Shown here: positions 37,201 through 49,379 of the stretch, piece by piece | Position numbering within the stretch: the stretch's first letter is position 1 | Layout: each line of letters starts with the position of its first letter | Assembly: GCA_029721515.1 (NCBI GenBank) | Contig: CM056565.1 | Location: 13,146,742-13,210,741 of the forward strand | Length of the DNA: 64,000 nucleotides | Origin: Synanceia verrucosa | Taxonomy: Eukaryota > Chordata > Actinopteri > Perciformes > Synanceiidae | Direction: 5' to 3' | The notes under the pieces: model-generated | Database searches by the model: none | What the model saw: the letters and a program-made list of their open reading frames with translations, nothing else | Told to the model about the DNA's origin: nothing | Position numbers and translations under genes: made by a program

Positions 37201-39727
37201 GCGTCGTCTTTGGAGGAACGTAAACAAAAGCAAGAAATACGAAGCACTGACTGACCATGGCTGCTTCAAAGTTTCTTCCCTGAGATACTTCAGGTGAAAG
37301 CCAGAAGGATTGTTTATGTATGCGATCCTCCAAAGATGGCGCCCACGATCCCACGATGCATAGTGGCATGACGTACCTGCTTGGATAAACATCAGTGTGT
37401 GATGTAATGTGTTAGTAAAATTGTCTGTGTCCCATCGTCTGGCTTTGTACTGCAACCAGCCACCAGGGGGCGATCGAGATGTTTTGGCTTCACTTTTAGG
37501 GAGATGTCATGTAGCCCATCTCTGCATAAAGTCTGTGCAATTGGAGTGGTCAGGCGCTACTTGTTGAATCATCATCCTTTTTTTCCTATTTCTCTCAAGT
37601 TAGTATGAACTATATTTACAGTAATGGAGTCCCCACATTAGAATACATTGATGAGATAGATTTATTCAAAAACGCACTACAAATACAGAGCTGCTGGAAA
37701 AGCTGCCATTTGACTCGGCACTGGAACAACTGAGTGACTCGAACAATGTTAAAATTTAAATTAAACACTGTTCCGCTGAGGGTAATTTTCACATTCAGTT
37801 TCATGAATATGTTGTTGTTTTTTTTTTTTGAGGTGGGAGAAGTGAGAAGGAACTGTCCCCACACAGCTGTAGAGAAGTTGATGGATTTAAAGACATAAAA
37901 TGTTTCTTTGCACTGTATTTCAGCGTTAGTCCAGTAACATGATGTAAATTGTGCCAAGCTACTGAGCAAGACAGAAATGTTTACAGTGACAAAAATAAGC
38001 ATAAGGAGTCTTGGTTTGGCACGTTAATATTATCCATAGTTTATAGTTCACAATGTGAGTCTTCAAACCACTAAAGTGCTTAATTAAATGTTTTTCAAAT
38101 CTTGGTGTGTTGTCCTTGAGGTATTTAGGAAACAAAATGCCTGTTTACATTCCAAGACTAGAGTTCATCTTCAATACGACCATTTTCACCTGATAACAGA
38201 AAGTGACCGGTTTAGACATGCAGTCCTTTAGTTTTCCTCAGCTTGATATGAAAGTGGGAAAACTTGCTGAGTGGGTGTCTCTTTCTGTGCCTCCTGAAAA
38301 TACATGTCAAAGAATACAGCTACAACAGAGATACATTCCAGGCAAACAGATGTGTGACGATGCTCTAACCTCCTCAGGTCAGAGGGAAACGCCGGTGTTT
38401 GCCATGCCGCTCCTGCTGCAGATGGACTCCTGGGTGGAGCCTCTCTTCCAGTCCACCTTTCACTGGGAATTCAAGTGCAGTGAATGCAACACGGCCACGA
38501 CAGAAAGGTAGTGGAAGGAACACATGAGGAAATGCCACATAGTTAACTTTCACTGGAATGTTTTCTCTTTTTGAAAGTCGCCTCAGAGACTGAAAGCACA
38601 GAGGAGGTAAATGTGTTGAAAGTAATCATGCTGTGGGAATAATGCATCACTCATCCACTCAGGTGGATTAGAGTCCATTCTTCTTAACCAATCAGTTACT
38701 TTTTAAAAAAAAAACGTAATGATGCGAAATGCAAGAGGCGCTTAGTTTTACTGCAATGCTCCATTGACTTATTTGCTTTAGTGCAGCATTTCAAAGCCCT
38801 ATCCATTTAATGTTTTGTGTTGTAATTTTTTTTTTTTTTTTTTAAATAAGTGCATAAAATGTCAGACGACCGTGGAAAAATGCCTATCACAGTTTCTCAT
38901 GTCTAGATTGTTTTTATATGACCATCAGTCCAAACCTCAAGGGCACTGATTTTATGTTAACCAATCAATTTATTATCAAAGTTGCTTAATTTTGTGTTAA
39001 TTGATTGCGGTACTCACTGTTTGAGAGTTAATTTGGTGGATGGCTCAGACAGATGGTGTTTCAGAGGTATGCTGTTAATGACAAAGCTGCACTCTTATAA
39101 CTTGTTTCCAGAGATTTGCGTCGTGCCACAGCAACGTTTTCACAGCGTTGAATAAACCTGGTCAGTCTCCTGGCGCTGCACACTGTGATATAACTACCAG
39201 CTATTTTCATTTTCGATTACTCTTTTAATTATTTTCTTGATTAATCTTTTGTTTTTTTTCTCTATAAAAGGAAAGTTGTGACAAAAAAATGTATGGATGG
39301 ATGGATCAGTCTGGTTTTGTTCAGAACTCAAAGATATTCAATTTAATGTCATCGAAGACTAAAGAAACCAGCAAATAAACATTTAAGGGGAGTTTATTAT
39401 TTTTTTTTTCATTTAATCAGAATTGTTGTTTAACTTAAAGAAAAACAGTCAAAGCGATTACAAAAAGGTTGTTGATTAACGATTCTGAAGGCCCTCCAGT
39501 CTTTCTTAATCCTCTGTCTATAAGGACCAGTTGAACACTAGAGACGGACTGTTGTAATAATTATACTAATTATACTTCATGCTATACTTCATTCAGGGTT
39601 ATGAAAACACTCCCCAGCTTCACAAATGTTTTGCCTGATTGGTCCCCGCTGGAAGCCGTCCACTTGGCCCCGTGCAACAGGTGCTGCGAGAAGAACCAGA
39701 GGAGGACCATGATGCTGGAGAGGTGAG

Positions 39728-39769
<42 letters not shown>

Positions 39770-42700
39770 AAACCTCCAGTAAATTGAGACCATTTGTATT
39801 TTAGTGGTGTTTTTTTTTTTAATTTTTTTTTTTTTTTAGTCAGAACTTAATTACATCAAACCACTATTTGCAGAGTAATTACATCTACTCTTGAATGAAT
39901 GAATATCCTGTGGTTTCTGAAGCAAGAGGGCTAAATTGATTACCATGACAACGACAGATCTGACTTATTCACTCCCAAATCTGCAGGTGATTCATTAATA
40001 AGCTGTATGCGTCACTGTGTTGAAGTGACCTCTGAAGTCAACATCAGGGTTGATTTAAACATAGCCTTCATAATTTTCTTAAAGTGATAGTTCAGGATTT
40101 CAGACATAGGTCCTCATTGAAGAAAATTTGCTCATCATTGTCTTCAAAGGCATCGGAAAGTCCAAACGTGGCTAAAACTGGTCTTCAGAACAGGCTTATT
40201 CGTGTACTCTACGTTGTCTATCCATGACAGCTGCATGTAAACAAACTATTATAGATCTGGTAAAATAGCAGTTAACTGATATCAGTCCGCCGCTGTCAAG
40301 TTTACTACCAGGAAGTATATTACGCCGCTGCTGCCTTCAAAATGCAAGGTTAGTTTTATGTCTAAAATAATTCTATCAACACACACATTTACATCGATAG
40401 TCTGGCGTTATAAGTGATTTGCCTCAGGTGCACTGTGGAGTGGGTTAGACTGTTTTTAATGGCAGGCTAAACTAGAACTATTGACTTACATTAGCCTAGC
40501 ACCAGTGAACTCTGCAGCTAGAAGGACTAAATGAAATTTGTTGAAATCTGTCTCCACACGTCTCCAACACTCCAGCTCACTTGGAAATGAAGCCCATCAA
40601 AAATCCTGAACTACCCCTTTAGGCAAAATGTAACAAATTTATAAATGGACAGAAATCTGGTGAATTATTTGTCTTATAGCTTCCAGATTATCCTCAACAA
40701 AGTTGGTAATAAATGTGTTTATTCAACGTAAAACAAGTCAAACAAAAGACTGTCTCTTATTATTATACTGGCTTTAACAGTCTGCCTCTGTCTTAAAGTG
40801 GGTATCACTAACTATGATTGAAATGACCGGTTCATTATTAACCAACACTTGTAAATGTCTGCAATTGAAAGCTTATTCTATAGGCCATCACATATCCAGG
40901 CTGTTGTCTAGAGAAAGTCCTTCTGAGTCCTTCACTTTTCCATCTATTTAACCCCACTATTGCTGTTTTTTGTTTTCTAGCGTGCCTCCAGTGTTCGCGC
41001 TGCACTTTGTAGAAGGACTTCCAGTCAACGATGTCCGAATGTACACCTTCACCTTCAAAGGGAGACGCTACTCCGTCACCATCGTCATACAGTACAACCA
41101 GCAGCTGAAGCACTTCATCACCTGGGTTTCTAATCCTGATGGTAGGTGTTCTGTTATAGTTTCTTACCTCCTGTTAAATGTGGGTAAACTACATTTAACT
41201 GATTATCAGGACTATATTTAGCTCTCTAGAGTATTTTTTTACATGATAACTGAACTCAGTCAGAACTTTTTTTTGCCTCTCTGTGTTTATCTGTAGCTCT
41301 GTGTGAAAGACCACAAAAACTTGAGCTTCTGCTTGTGTCACAGGAAGCTTGATAATTTTATTTCTCTGTGACGTAGTTTGCCAACAGCACATTCTGCTGG
41401 ACAGTTCATGCAATGTTAAACTATGGAAAACTCCAGCCGTTCAGTGCTAGTCATTTATAGATAATGTGCTCTGTGGCTTGTCAGCTCAGGTTTTTTAGTA
41501 ATGTTAGTTATTTTTTCTCATATGATCTATGATACCGTTAAAATGTCTTTGCTATGTGCTGCTGCTGCCTGGGCTCCTGTAAAAGAGACTCAGTGAGGCC
41601 TTTATGAGACATGTAGTGCTGTTTGTAGCTCTGACTGTGTCTTCTTCTCACAGGATCATGGCTGGAATATGACGACTTGAAACATCCAGACTGTAAGACT
41701 CACCAAAAGCTCCTGATCCCTGCTCAGGAGATGCACGTTGTCTTCTGGGAGGTGGAGGAGGATAAAGATCCGAGCACCTGTTCTCCCTCCACCACAGTTG
41801 CTGAATCTCCCCCGTATAAAACTGAGATGGACTCCAGTCGAGGAGACAAAAACCCAACGGCAGACGATTTGTCTCTTCTCGTGTCTCACAACGACATCAT
41901 CGGAGCGCTCTCTGCCTCTGAAGTCGATAGAGACATCATGGACATGACAGGCATTGTGGATACATCGATAGGTTCCACGACGCTGCTCGACACCTTCGAA
42001 GGCCTCTCCCACAGTGACATCATAACACTGACGCTGGTGGAATTAAAAGAAGAAGAAATGCAGCCTTTCAACGTCAGCGAACAAACCGAGGATGTCCCTG
42101 ACAGGAGTGAAATGCCCGACTCTGCACCGGATAGCTCGTCCACTGCGATGGGTTGTGAAATGTCTCAGGACGCTGATGCAGAGCGCGCCACCACCCCCAC
42201 TTCTTCTAGCTCTGGCGATGGCTCGTCCAGTGATCCTACATTTGTGCCTGGTGGCAAGAAGGGACGAGGGAGAGGGAACAGACAAACAGTTAAAAAGGCG
42301 CCAAAAGCAGCTCGGCATATTTCACCACCCTCCAAAGGAATCATTAACAAACCTGTGTCTGCTGCTGCTGCTCAGGATCACAAACTGCCTGTTGAAAGTA
42401 CGCAGCAGGCGTCCCCAGCGTCTTCCACAGATACCTCGTCCCTGTCCACAACTCAGAAAAGCCCCACAGTGCCGCCTGAGAGCGCCAAGTGGTCCTTCCT
42501 GCTCAGCAAACACCCACTAAACCAGGTCCAGAAGACGATAGCTAAACTCCCCACCGGCCACACACCAGCCTCAGTTACACGATCAAATTCCACTCCTCCA
42601 CCTCAATCTACACCCTACCCTGTTCAAAGACAGCCTGGAGGACTCTTCCCGAAACCACAGCTCAGGACAGAGAGTGAGGGTCTCCCGCTGAAAGCTGCAG

Positions 42701-43356
42701 AGATGTACTGTGGGTTCGGTGTGAAGAGCTCAAACAGCCCGCTCCCATCTCACGCGTTTGTCGCTGGCAAATCAAAGCTGTTTCCTCCTTTAGCTTCTAA
42801 CCACCAGAAAACACCAACGAACACCACTGTGGCATCGCTTCCTACGGCCGGGGCAAAGCTCACTGAGATATTCTCCTCAAAGAAACAAAGCAGTCGCTCC
42901 TCGAAGCTTCCTCCGGGTCTCAGCGACACAGAAGCCCTGCGCTACAAGCTGATAAAGAAGCTAAAAGCCAAGAAGAAGAAGCTCGCCAAGCTGAATGAAA
43001 TGTTGGGTCAGCAGGGGGGTGCCGGCCTCCGACCGGACAGCACAGACCTGGGCTCCCCGAACACAGTCACCTCCAGCACCTACGACGGCTCCATCTGCGA
43101 CGACTTCCTCTCGGACCTGCTCTCGCCGGCGACGACGGCCAGCAACCTTTTGCCAGACAGCAGCGGCTTCCTGGAGATGCCTGTTAACGTGCAGGATGGA
43201 GGCGACCAGCTGGACTGTGGAGTCACCGCAGCGTCGCGGCTGAACGCCCCCAACACAGACAACAACTTCCTGGATGAGTTCCTGTCGCAGGCTGTGGCTC
43301 AGAGACCGACAGAGATGGAGACCGAGGCGCTCAGTGCACTTGAACTTTTCCTTTGA
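34219..43356 (+). CDS. uspl1: Ubiquitin-specific peptidase-like 1 (SUMO isopeptidase)
   Basis: Cajal-body cysteine protease that cleaves SUMO, not ubiquitin. Eight coding exons join with consistent phases: 34,219-34,311; 34,996-35,118; 35,256-36,165; 36,633-36,743; 38,378-38,507; 39,597-39,722; 40,981-41,141; 41,654-43,356, giving 1,118 residues (human about 1,092). The N-terminal part has a conserved Y-C-P-W-C block. The catalytic Cys is in N-L-C-W-L-D (about residue 324), the His in L-K-H-F-I-T-W (about 542) and the acidic partner in L-E-Y-D-D-L (about 558), spaced as in human C236/H456/D472. A Cys-pair motif (E-F-K-C-S-E-C and P-C-N-R-C-C) lies between them. The long C-terminal region is low-complexity with a basic K-L-K-A-K-K-K-K-L segment and acidic F-L-D-E-F-L-like end motifs. 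An in-frame ATG 11 codons upstream (34,186) is possible; the chosen start best matches the human N-terminus. Confidence 0.95.
36894..37537. mobile_element. Non-autonomous DNA element with CATAGACTGTATA-type ends
   Basis: It lies in uspl1 intron 4. The left end reads CATAGACTGTATATGAAGAT and the right end, in complement, CACAGACTTTATGCAGAGAT, a degenerate inverted pair. Near the right end is CCAGGGGGCGATCGAGATGT, a phrase I recall from an abundant fish MITE that ends in this way. No coding capacity. Confidence 0.6.
39728..39767. repeat. (TG)n microsatellite in uspl1 intron
   Basis: About 19-20 TG units starting only five bases after the splice donor of the sixth coding exon. Confidence 0.95.
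40079..40621. mobile_element. TTAA-type MITE in uspl1 intron 6
   Basis: The left end TTAAAGTGATAGTTCAGGAT is matched at the right end by the complement of ATCCTGAACTACCCCTTTA. The element is about 543 bp with no open frame. Ends of the form TTAAAGGGATAGTTCA are common in fish non-autonomous DNA transposons with TTAA targets; the superfamily is inferred. Confidence 0.75.
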
Positions 43357-43705
43357 GCTGAGGGTGGATGTTGCGCTCCAGGCACAGACAGCAGCACCCG
43401 TTAGTATCATGAGGGAATTTATGCAAAATGAACTGATCCAAATTAAGTTCATAAGTTATGGAATCTCTTTGAGCGTATTTATGTTGCTAATCATTTTGAT
43501 GGGTTAACACTGTTTTAACATGTGGGATGGATGACGTTCGTCAACCTTAAAGTTCTCTCTGCTCGTTCGGCACTTTGTACTGTAAATAGTGTAACTGGGT
43601 TCTATGAAGCAATCATGTTTACAGCCAAAGCTGTTTGTTTGCTCTGTTTTGTTGATAGATTAATGGAAGATTCTCATAATGTAATATTTTTTTTAAGCGT
43701 CATTT

Positions 43706-43787
43706 AATAAATACTTTAGATGACTGTACAACAGAATTATGTACTTGAGTGAAATGTTTTGTTTCCTCATCCTCAGAGGGGAATAAA
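43706..43787 (+). terminator. uspl1: uspl1 polyadenylation signals
   Basis: AATAAA occurs at 43,706-43,711 and again at 43,782-43,787, the second followed by TG-rich sequence. They imply a 3' UTR of about 370-450 nt. Confidence 0.65.
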
Positions 43788-43845
43788 ATGTTTGTTTTCA
43801 GTTGTTAGTCACTGTAAATAATTGAATTATATGTATCTAAGCCTA

Positions 43846-44036
43846 TTCATCCATCCATTTTCTACTACTTATCCTCACATAAGTTCAGAGGGGGGGCTGG
43901 AGCCTATCCCAGCTGTCTTAGGGTGAAAGGCAGGGTACACCCTGAAGTCTACAGTTCAACACAGGACCAGAAATTGAACTCAGTACCTTCTTTTTGTGAG
44001 GTGACAATGCTAACCACTGCACCACCGTGTCACAGG
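43846..44036 (-). mobile_element. L2-type LINE 3' fragment, minus orientation
   Basis: It begins with CCATCCATTTTCTACTACTT, has GGAGCCTATCCCAGCTGTCT and GGCAGGGTACACCCTG in the middle, and ends with GCTAACCACTGCACCACCGT, the complement of the known L2/Maui 3' region in fish. It sits between uspl1 and the tRNA gene. Confidence 0.7.
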
Positions 44037-44390
44037 ATCTGATATTAAATAAGAGCAAAGTCCCTCACTTACGGTTATTATTCATTATTATTTTTTAGAT
44101 AATAAATACGCTGTTGCTGTGTTCTTTTCACAGCAAAGTAAATAAACTTGAATTTGTATGTCAGTCAGGTAAACAATCATGATCACGTGTCTTTAAAATG
44201 CAATTGCTTTTAGGTAGTAGTTTGGTTTGTTTTGTTTTTTTTTATCTAAAAAACACTATCAACTATCCTAAACACAGGTTAATGTAACACCACGTGTTAA
44301 AAGGTAGATACCGGTATGTCAAGTTTCTGATTATAATCACAAATTCGTGTAAACAGACCTCATACAAGGTTGAGTATCGAAAAGTAATCG

Positions 44391-44462
44391 TTCCCATACC
44401 GGGAGTCGAACCCGGGCCGCCTGGGTGAAAACCAGGAATCCTAACCGCTAGACCATATGGGA
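44391..44462 (-). tRNA. tRNA-Glu (anticodon UUC)
   Basis: The minus strand folds into a full 72-nt cloverleaf. The acceptor arms TCCCATA and TATGGGA pair perfectly, the anticodon stem CCTGG/CCAGG encloses the loop TTTTCAC with anticodon TTC (44,427-44,429), and the B box is GGTTCGACTCC. There is no intron. A TTTT terminator follows about 9 nt beyond the 3' end. The sequence is essentially the vertebrate tRNA-Glu(UUC) consensus, so it is probably functional. Confidence 0.95.
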
Positions 44463-45419
44463 CTCATAGGGAGTAGTAATAATTGCCATATCATATATAT
44501 CAGCCCTACAGTTTTAATCAAACATTTTTATAGTGTTTAATTAAATCGATTTATCAAGTTAAAGGGTTATAAAAGTATTTCAAACCTCCTCGGTTCGATT
44601 TATTTGGGCTAATCGATTCAAAATCTCTCAGAAGAAGACGGTGTCTGCATTACCATTGCAAAGCACATGCAGGTGCTGTTTGACTGTCGGTGGGCCAAGT
44701 CCAGAAAAGTTAGGCTGCCTTTGATGAGCTTTTTTTTGTAATTTTTGTGGTTTTATTATTTACAAGTTATGCCACTTGCGTATATGTTTTACAGATATTT
44801 ATGTTTGTATTTTTGCAGTCTTCATTACTTTGATGATTACGACGTTTACCAATTAATTAGTCAGTCATTTGTGCAGCACTTCAAAGTGTTTGAAAGGTTC
44901 TGTGTAAATAAAGTTTGATTGATTGTGATTATTGCATTTACATGATCCTTGGTAAATATCAGAGGTAAATGATCTCCAGTACATGTATTGATAATGTTAC
45001 TGTAGACTGCAGAAAATATATGATCATTTATCATCTAAATAATATTCATTGACATTTCCTCTGCATTGGCATTGCTCTTTTGTCAGAAATACTTTATAAA
45101 GTCCCCACAAAGAGCTTCACAGAACATCAAAATGTACGGTCATAGCGATGCAAATTTGTATTATGTGTGTGTAACCTTTCACAAAACACAGAGGAAGTAG
45201 CAGGCATGTTTGCAGCATCTGTATTAAGCCAGAGCATCATTTACATAAAGAGGAAGCCACAAACTGGTGTGTGTGTGTGTGTGTGTGCACATGGGATGGA
45301 GGTGGGATGGTGGAGTGTATGATGTCACAGATCAGGTTTATGTCCTGCGAGCTGACTGTTAAGACACACTTCTGGAAGATTCAGCCTTTCCATCCACCTG
45401 CTCCTACCCACAGGTCATC
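44463..45419. other. Intergenic stretch upstream of alox5ap
   Basis: No coding exon was seen. A short GT array (about 45,266-45,287) lies some 130 bp before the alox5ap start. The alox5ap promoter should be here but no clear TATA or CpG feature stands out. Confidence 0.5.
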
Positions 45420-48136
45420 ATGTACAGCGTTGTGGTGGAACAAATTTACCTCCTGGTCATCGTCACCCTCATCAGCGTACTTCAGAACGGTGAGAAACAA
45501 GCAAGAAGCATCCATCATATGTATATTTTTGAGCTTGATACTTGCAGTAATCAGTGAAATGACATGTTATTTCAGGATTCTTCGCCCTGAAGGTAGAGAA
45601 GGAGTGCAGCAACTCATCTGCTTTTGAACGAGTTTCTTGTGCCAAGTAGGTGCTACCTGTTAATCAAACTAAACACACCAAACGCTTTGTGCTGTTTCCT
45701 ACCATAGAAATTATGAACTTTCTATGTGGATTTACATCCCTCCCTGAATATTACCTCCACTGAGAGGCGGTCCTCATTTGCCTGAACACTCAGGCTCATT
45801 TGAATGCCTGCTGCAAAGGTAACAATAGCCAAACATGTTTTCTTTTGTCCTCTCAGTTATTAGGTAACTCACCACCTTCCCGTCTTAAAGTTGTGTCAGA
45901 GTCAACACCACTCATATATTTGTTGTCTGTGGTTTGACATTTCTAACTGGTTTCTTGTTCTGTATCAAATTTTCCATCCAGGAATCACATGCGACACAAA
46001 CAAACCTGCTCCTCAAACCTCATAAACGTTGCCATATCAAGAGTAAATTCACCCGACTACAACTATTTTGTTAACTAGTTGATCAAAAATGTCAGTGGTT
46101 TCTCTGTTTTCTATCATGAAAGTGATTTGTGTGTGTTCTTCTGGCATTTATAGACCACATGGTCAATCAGAAAAGTTATAAATTAACAATCATAACTTGC
46201 AGTATATAGATGATAAAGCTTCATGCTGCTTCACTTAAATGTGCTTCGGTGACTTAAGGTTAAAGCTTGATATTCAAATCTAACGTCTGAAACCGACACA
46301 ACTTCTCAGTCCTCCAGTCAGTCCAGTGCTCTATTGGTCCATGAGCAACAAAGCACTTCCTGTTTTTTTAAAGAAAACATCTCAACCACATCCTGTATTG
46401 TACGTAATGTGAGGATTTCAAACCTCTAAAATGTGATGCAAACAATTAGTGACAGTTTAACTGCCTTTTAAAGGGTTTTAGAGGTAAAGAGGTAACAATT
46501 TCACCAGAAAATGTGAAAAAATGTAGAAATTCAACTCCAGACCCCTCAGTTTTATCCTGGGGCTCCTTGTTGGGCCCCTGTTCTGATGTGGGATGTTTGT
46601 TTTTTTTTGATGAATTTCTTTTAAAGGACAAATTGCTCCGTGCAACACGCTGTACTGATTATTGCAATGTCTTGCAGCAGCCAGTGCGAGTCCACTCTTG
46701 AGAGTGGGCTCAATTTTTCCTGGCTTCCCAGCTCAACGTTGTTCCTCCAAGACAGACACACTGGCTTTTCTAGCTCATGCACTCTTTTTTTTGTTACTTT
46801 TCACAGACACACTCTCTGCTTTGCAGTTTCAAAACATTTTCTCAGAAACAGAGGATCGGCCTCCACGCTGTCTGTTTGCCAGTTTTCATATTGCTTCATA
46901 GTTTCTGGTTGCAGGTGACCTTTCTGAAATGTGCTAATAACACCTCATGCTTACGCTCCTTCCAGTCGTAACTGCATGGACTCGTATCCAACCTTCCTGG
47001 CAGTGATGTGGTGTGCCGGCCTGTGTCTCAGTCAAGGTACTTATCTATCAGATACTATAAAGGAGGCTGACCCACTTTCATCCTGCTGACAGAATACACC
47101 CACACAGTCAACTCAACCTTGAAAAACACAGTTTATTATCGACAGATGACTTTTTTGTAAATGGATTTAAATTAAAAGTGAACCTGCAGTGAAATTAGTA
47201 ACATCTGAACTGTGCAGGCTGCCAAACTGAGAAATACATTTCTTCACAGAGTTTAACAGGCTTGTTATCAGACAGATCAAGCTCTGAAGACATAATTGAC
47301 GCATGTACTTCCATACAAAAGTCTACATACACTGACTAACTCAGGAAGGCTTCGTACAGTTTATCAGCTGCCCTCACTGAAACATCGGTGAACTCTTGTT
47401 TGATCCACTTTTCTGCTTGTAAGGTGAAATTTAGTGAGACTCTCCATTGCCTGAGAGCTCCACTGGCAGCCATGTCTCAATGCATTAAAACAGCATCTAA
47501 AACATCTTACAAAACAAATAACAGGGATGTACCAACAGGTTCTGTACTGCCTGGAGCAGCAGAGGGGATTTCCTGCACAAACAATGCCAATAGTCAGCTT
47601 GCTATCCTTCTGCCAACAGTTTCATAGGCTTCACTGACAAAATAAATACATAAACAAAAATGTCACCATATTCCAAGCAGGTTAAATGATAGAAGCACAC
47701 AATTCTCTGAACTATCATTGCTTGCTGTATTAATAAGGTGTCCCAGAGCTTAAGTGGCCATATAGTGTATTGTAAAAACACATTTTCTGTTAATCTGTCG
47801 TCTGTTTGAAGCTCCTGCTGCGTTCGCTGGGATCATCTATCTTGTGGTGAGGCAGAAATACTTTGTTGGATACATGGGACAAACCTGTCAAAGGTAAACT
47901 TAAACATAAGTGATCTATGTTGTGTGTGTGTTCAGAGGAATGGTCTATAAAATATATATATTTTTGTTGGTAGCACCCCAGGCTACTTGTTTGGAAAGCG
48001 CGTCCTCGGCTTCCTGCTCATGATGTGTATCGTGGGCATCTTCAACTACCTGCTGGTGCGTTACTACGGCAGCGACTACAAGGAGTACGTGGAAACCATC
48101 ACCAGCGCCTCATCCGCTCTCCTCCTCATCCCTTAG
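45420..48136 (+). CDS. alox5ap: Arachidonate 5-lipoxygenase-activating protein (FLAP)
   Basis: MAPEG-family integral membrane protein of the nuclear envelope and ER that presents arachidonate to 5-lipoxygenase for leukotriene synthesis. Five exons in phase: 45,420-45,489; 45,576-45,645; 46,966-47,036; 47,812-47,893; 47,974-48,136, giving 151 residues (human 161). Hallmarks are L-V-I-V-T-L-I-S-V-L-Q-N-G-F-F-A in helix 1, Y-P-T-F-L-A-V in helix 2, F-V-R/V-R-Q-K-Y-F-V-G-Y before helix 3, G-I-F-N-Y-Y/L in helix 4 and the C-terminal L-L-L-I-P. The first cytosolic loop is about ten residues shorter than in human. The exon number and phases match human ALOX5AP. Its 3' end converges with medag. Confidence 0.95.
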
Positions 48137-48225
48137 TGCGGCGTGCCACGCAATGACAACACTTCCCTACGTTTATCTTTGACCCAAATGAAAACTCTGT
48201 ACTTTTCTTTTTTTATAAAACATAA

Positions 48226-48231
48226 TTTATT
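48226..48231 (-). terminator. medag: medag polyadenylation signal
   Basis: AATAAA on the minus strand, 30 bp beyond the medag stop codon. It lies within the presumed 3' UTR of the convergent alox5ap. Confidence 0.6.
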
Positions 48232-48260
48232 ATGTGTGAGCAGACAAGACATGTTAATAT

Positions 48261-49379
48261 TCATGCTACTATCATGTGATTGGAAGAACAATAGCTACTT
48301 ATAATAAATTTTCTTTTGCTGAATCCAAACCAGTGTGGGAAGTCAAAGAGGGCGTCGGAGTGGTATTTGAGTGTGAAGGAGGCGTCTCTCCACTCAGGAT
48401 GGACTTTCATTAGTTTGTCACTTATCATGTGGATGTTTTTTGCTGCCCAGCTGTCCAGTAGTTCAGTCAAGTCAATCTGATGTAGGAAAAAGTCACTTTC
48501 AGTGCCAAAATACAAAACAGCAGTAACTCTGAGAGCGATACTGAAACATGTAATCACAAATAAGAGTAAGAGAAAGACAATAAAGTCATGTCTTACATCC
48601 ACTGTGTAGCTTTCTCCAGCCACAGAGGAAATAGTCCAGTCCAGACCTCTTTCCATCTGCCACCTGATTAGGGGATCGTTACCGTCTATGGACACGATGA
48701 ACTGCTTCAGCGCTGCCACAAGAGGGAAACAGGAGAGGATAGAGTGAGCAGGGAGTGCAGGAAAACATGTTGTCATGTGGCAGCAGTGTGCAGCCGTTGC
48801 CAGTTATCTACTCCACCCATAGCATACATGAGTCACCCAGCAAGACCTGCAAAGTGGGATCAAAATGACAATTTCTGTGCTAACTCTTTTTGTCTTACAG
48901 TGCATTTATTTCAGTGTAATTACATTCATGGGTAAAATGTACAGGTTTTAGGTTACCTTTGGCTTCATTGGCTGCCTTCTTGCTGGTCACTGTAGAGTTT
49001 CCCTGGCAGACAGACGTCAGCAGATAGATCCTCTTGGACAGCAGCCTCTTTCGCATGCTGGTGTACTCCCATAAATTGTGCATTTTAACTTTTCTGTTTT
49101 AAAAAAAAAGATGTGAGCTTGTGTGAGTAAATATATCTAAATATGTGTTTATTTCTGCGGCCGTGCATCAGCTTCTTACCTTCCCAGCGATTCCTGGAAA
49201 ACTATTTTCCCTCTGCAGGACTGGAAGTCATCGATGAGCACCAGGCTCTTCTGCGGGTCACCGTGGACCCTGAACCCCGAGTTGAAGACCTCTACCCAGA
49301 ACCCTGCTGCAGGTGTCCTCAGGAACTCTTCCACTGGTGTCACTCTCATCCTGCTGTTGGACACTTTGTTTAAGGTCAT
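48261..49379 (-). CDS. medag: Mesenteric estrogen-dependent adipogenesis protein
   Basis: Homologue of MEDAG, a cytoplasmic protein that promotes adipocyte differentiation in mouse; its biochemical activity is not established. Four exons on the minus strand: 49,379-49,180; 49,093-48,957; 48,712-48,597; 48,476-48,261, giving 222 residues. Recognisable blocks are I-R-W-Q-M-E-R-G-L-D-W-T-I-S-S-V-A-G-E-S-Y (human R-Q-I-E-Q-G-M-D-M-V-I-S-S-V-I-G-E-S-Y) and H-S-D-A-L-F-D-F-P-H-W-F-G-F-S. The start is fixed by an upstream in-frame TGA. It is shorter than human (303) at both ends; the C-terminal tail after W-F-G-F-S-K is only about 16 residues. The 120-nt last intron is stop-free and in frame, so intron retention would still be translated. 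Confidence 0.88.
48303..48308 (+). terminator. alox5ap: Candidate alox5ap polyadenylation signal
   Basis: The first canonical AATAAA on the plus strand after the alox5ap stop is here, inside the last coding exon of medag on the other strand. A weaker ATAAAA at about 48,215 could be used instead. Confidence 0.45.
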
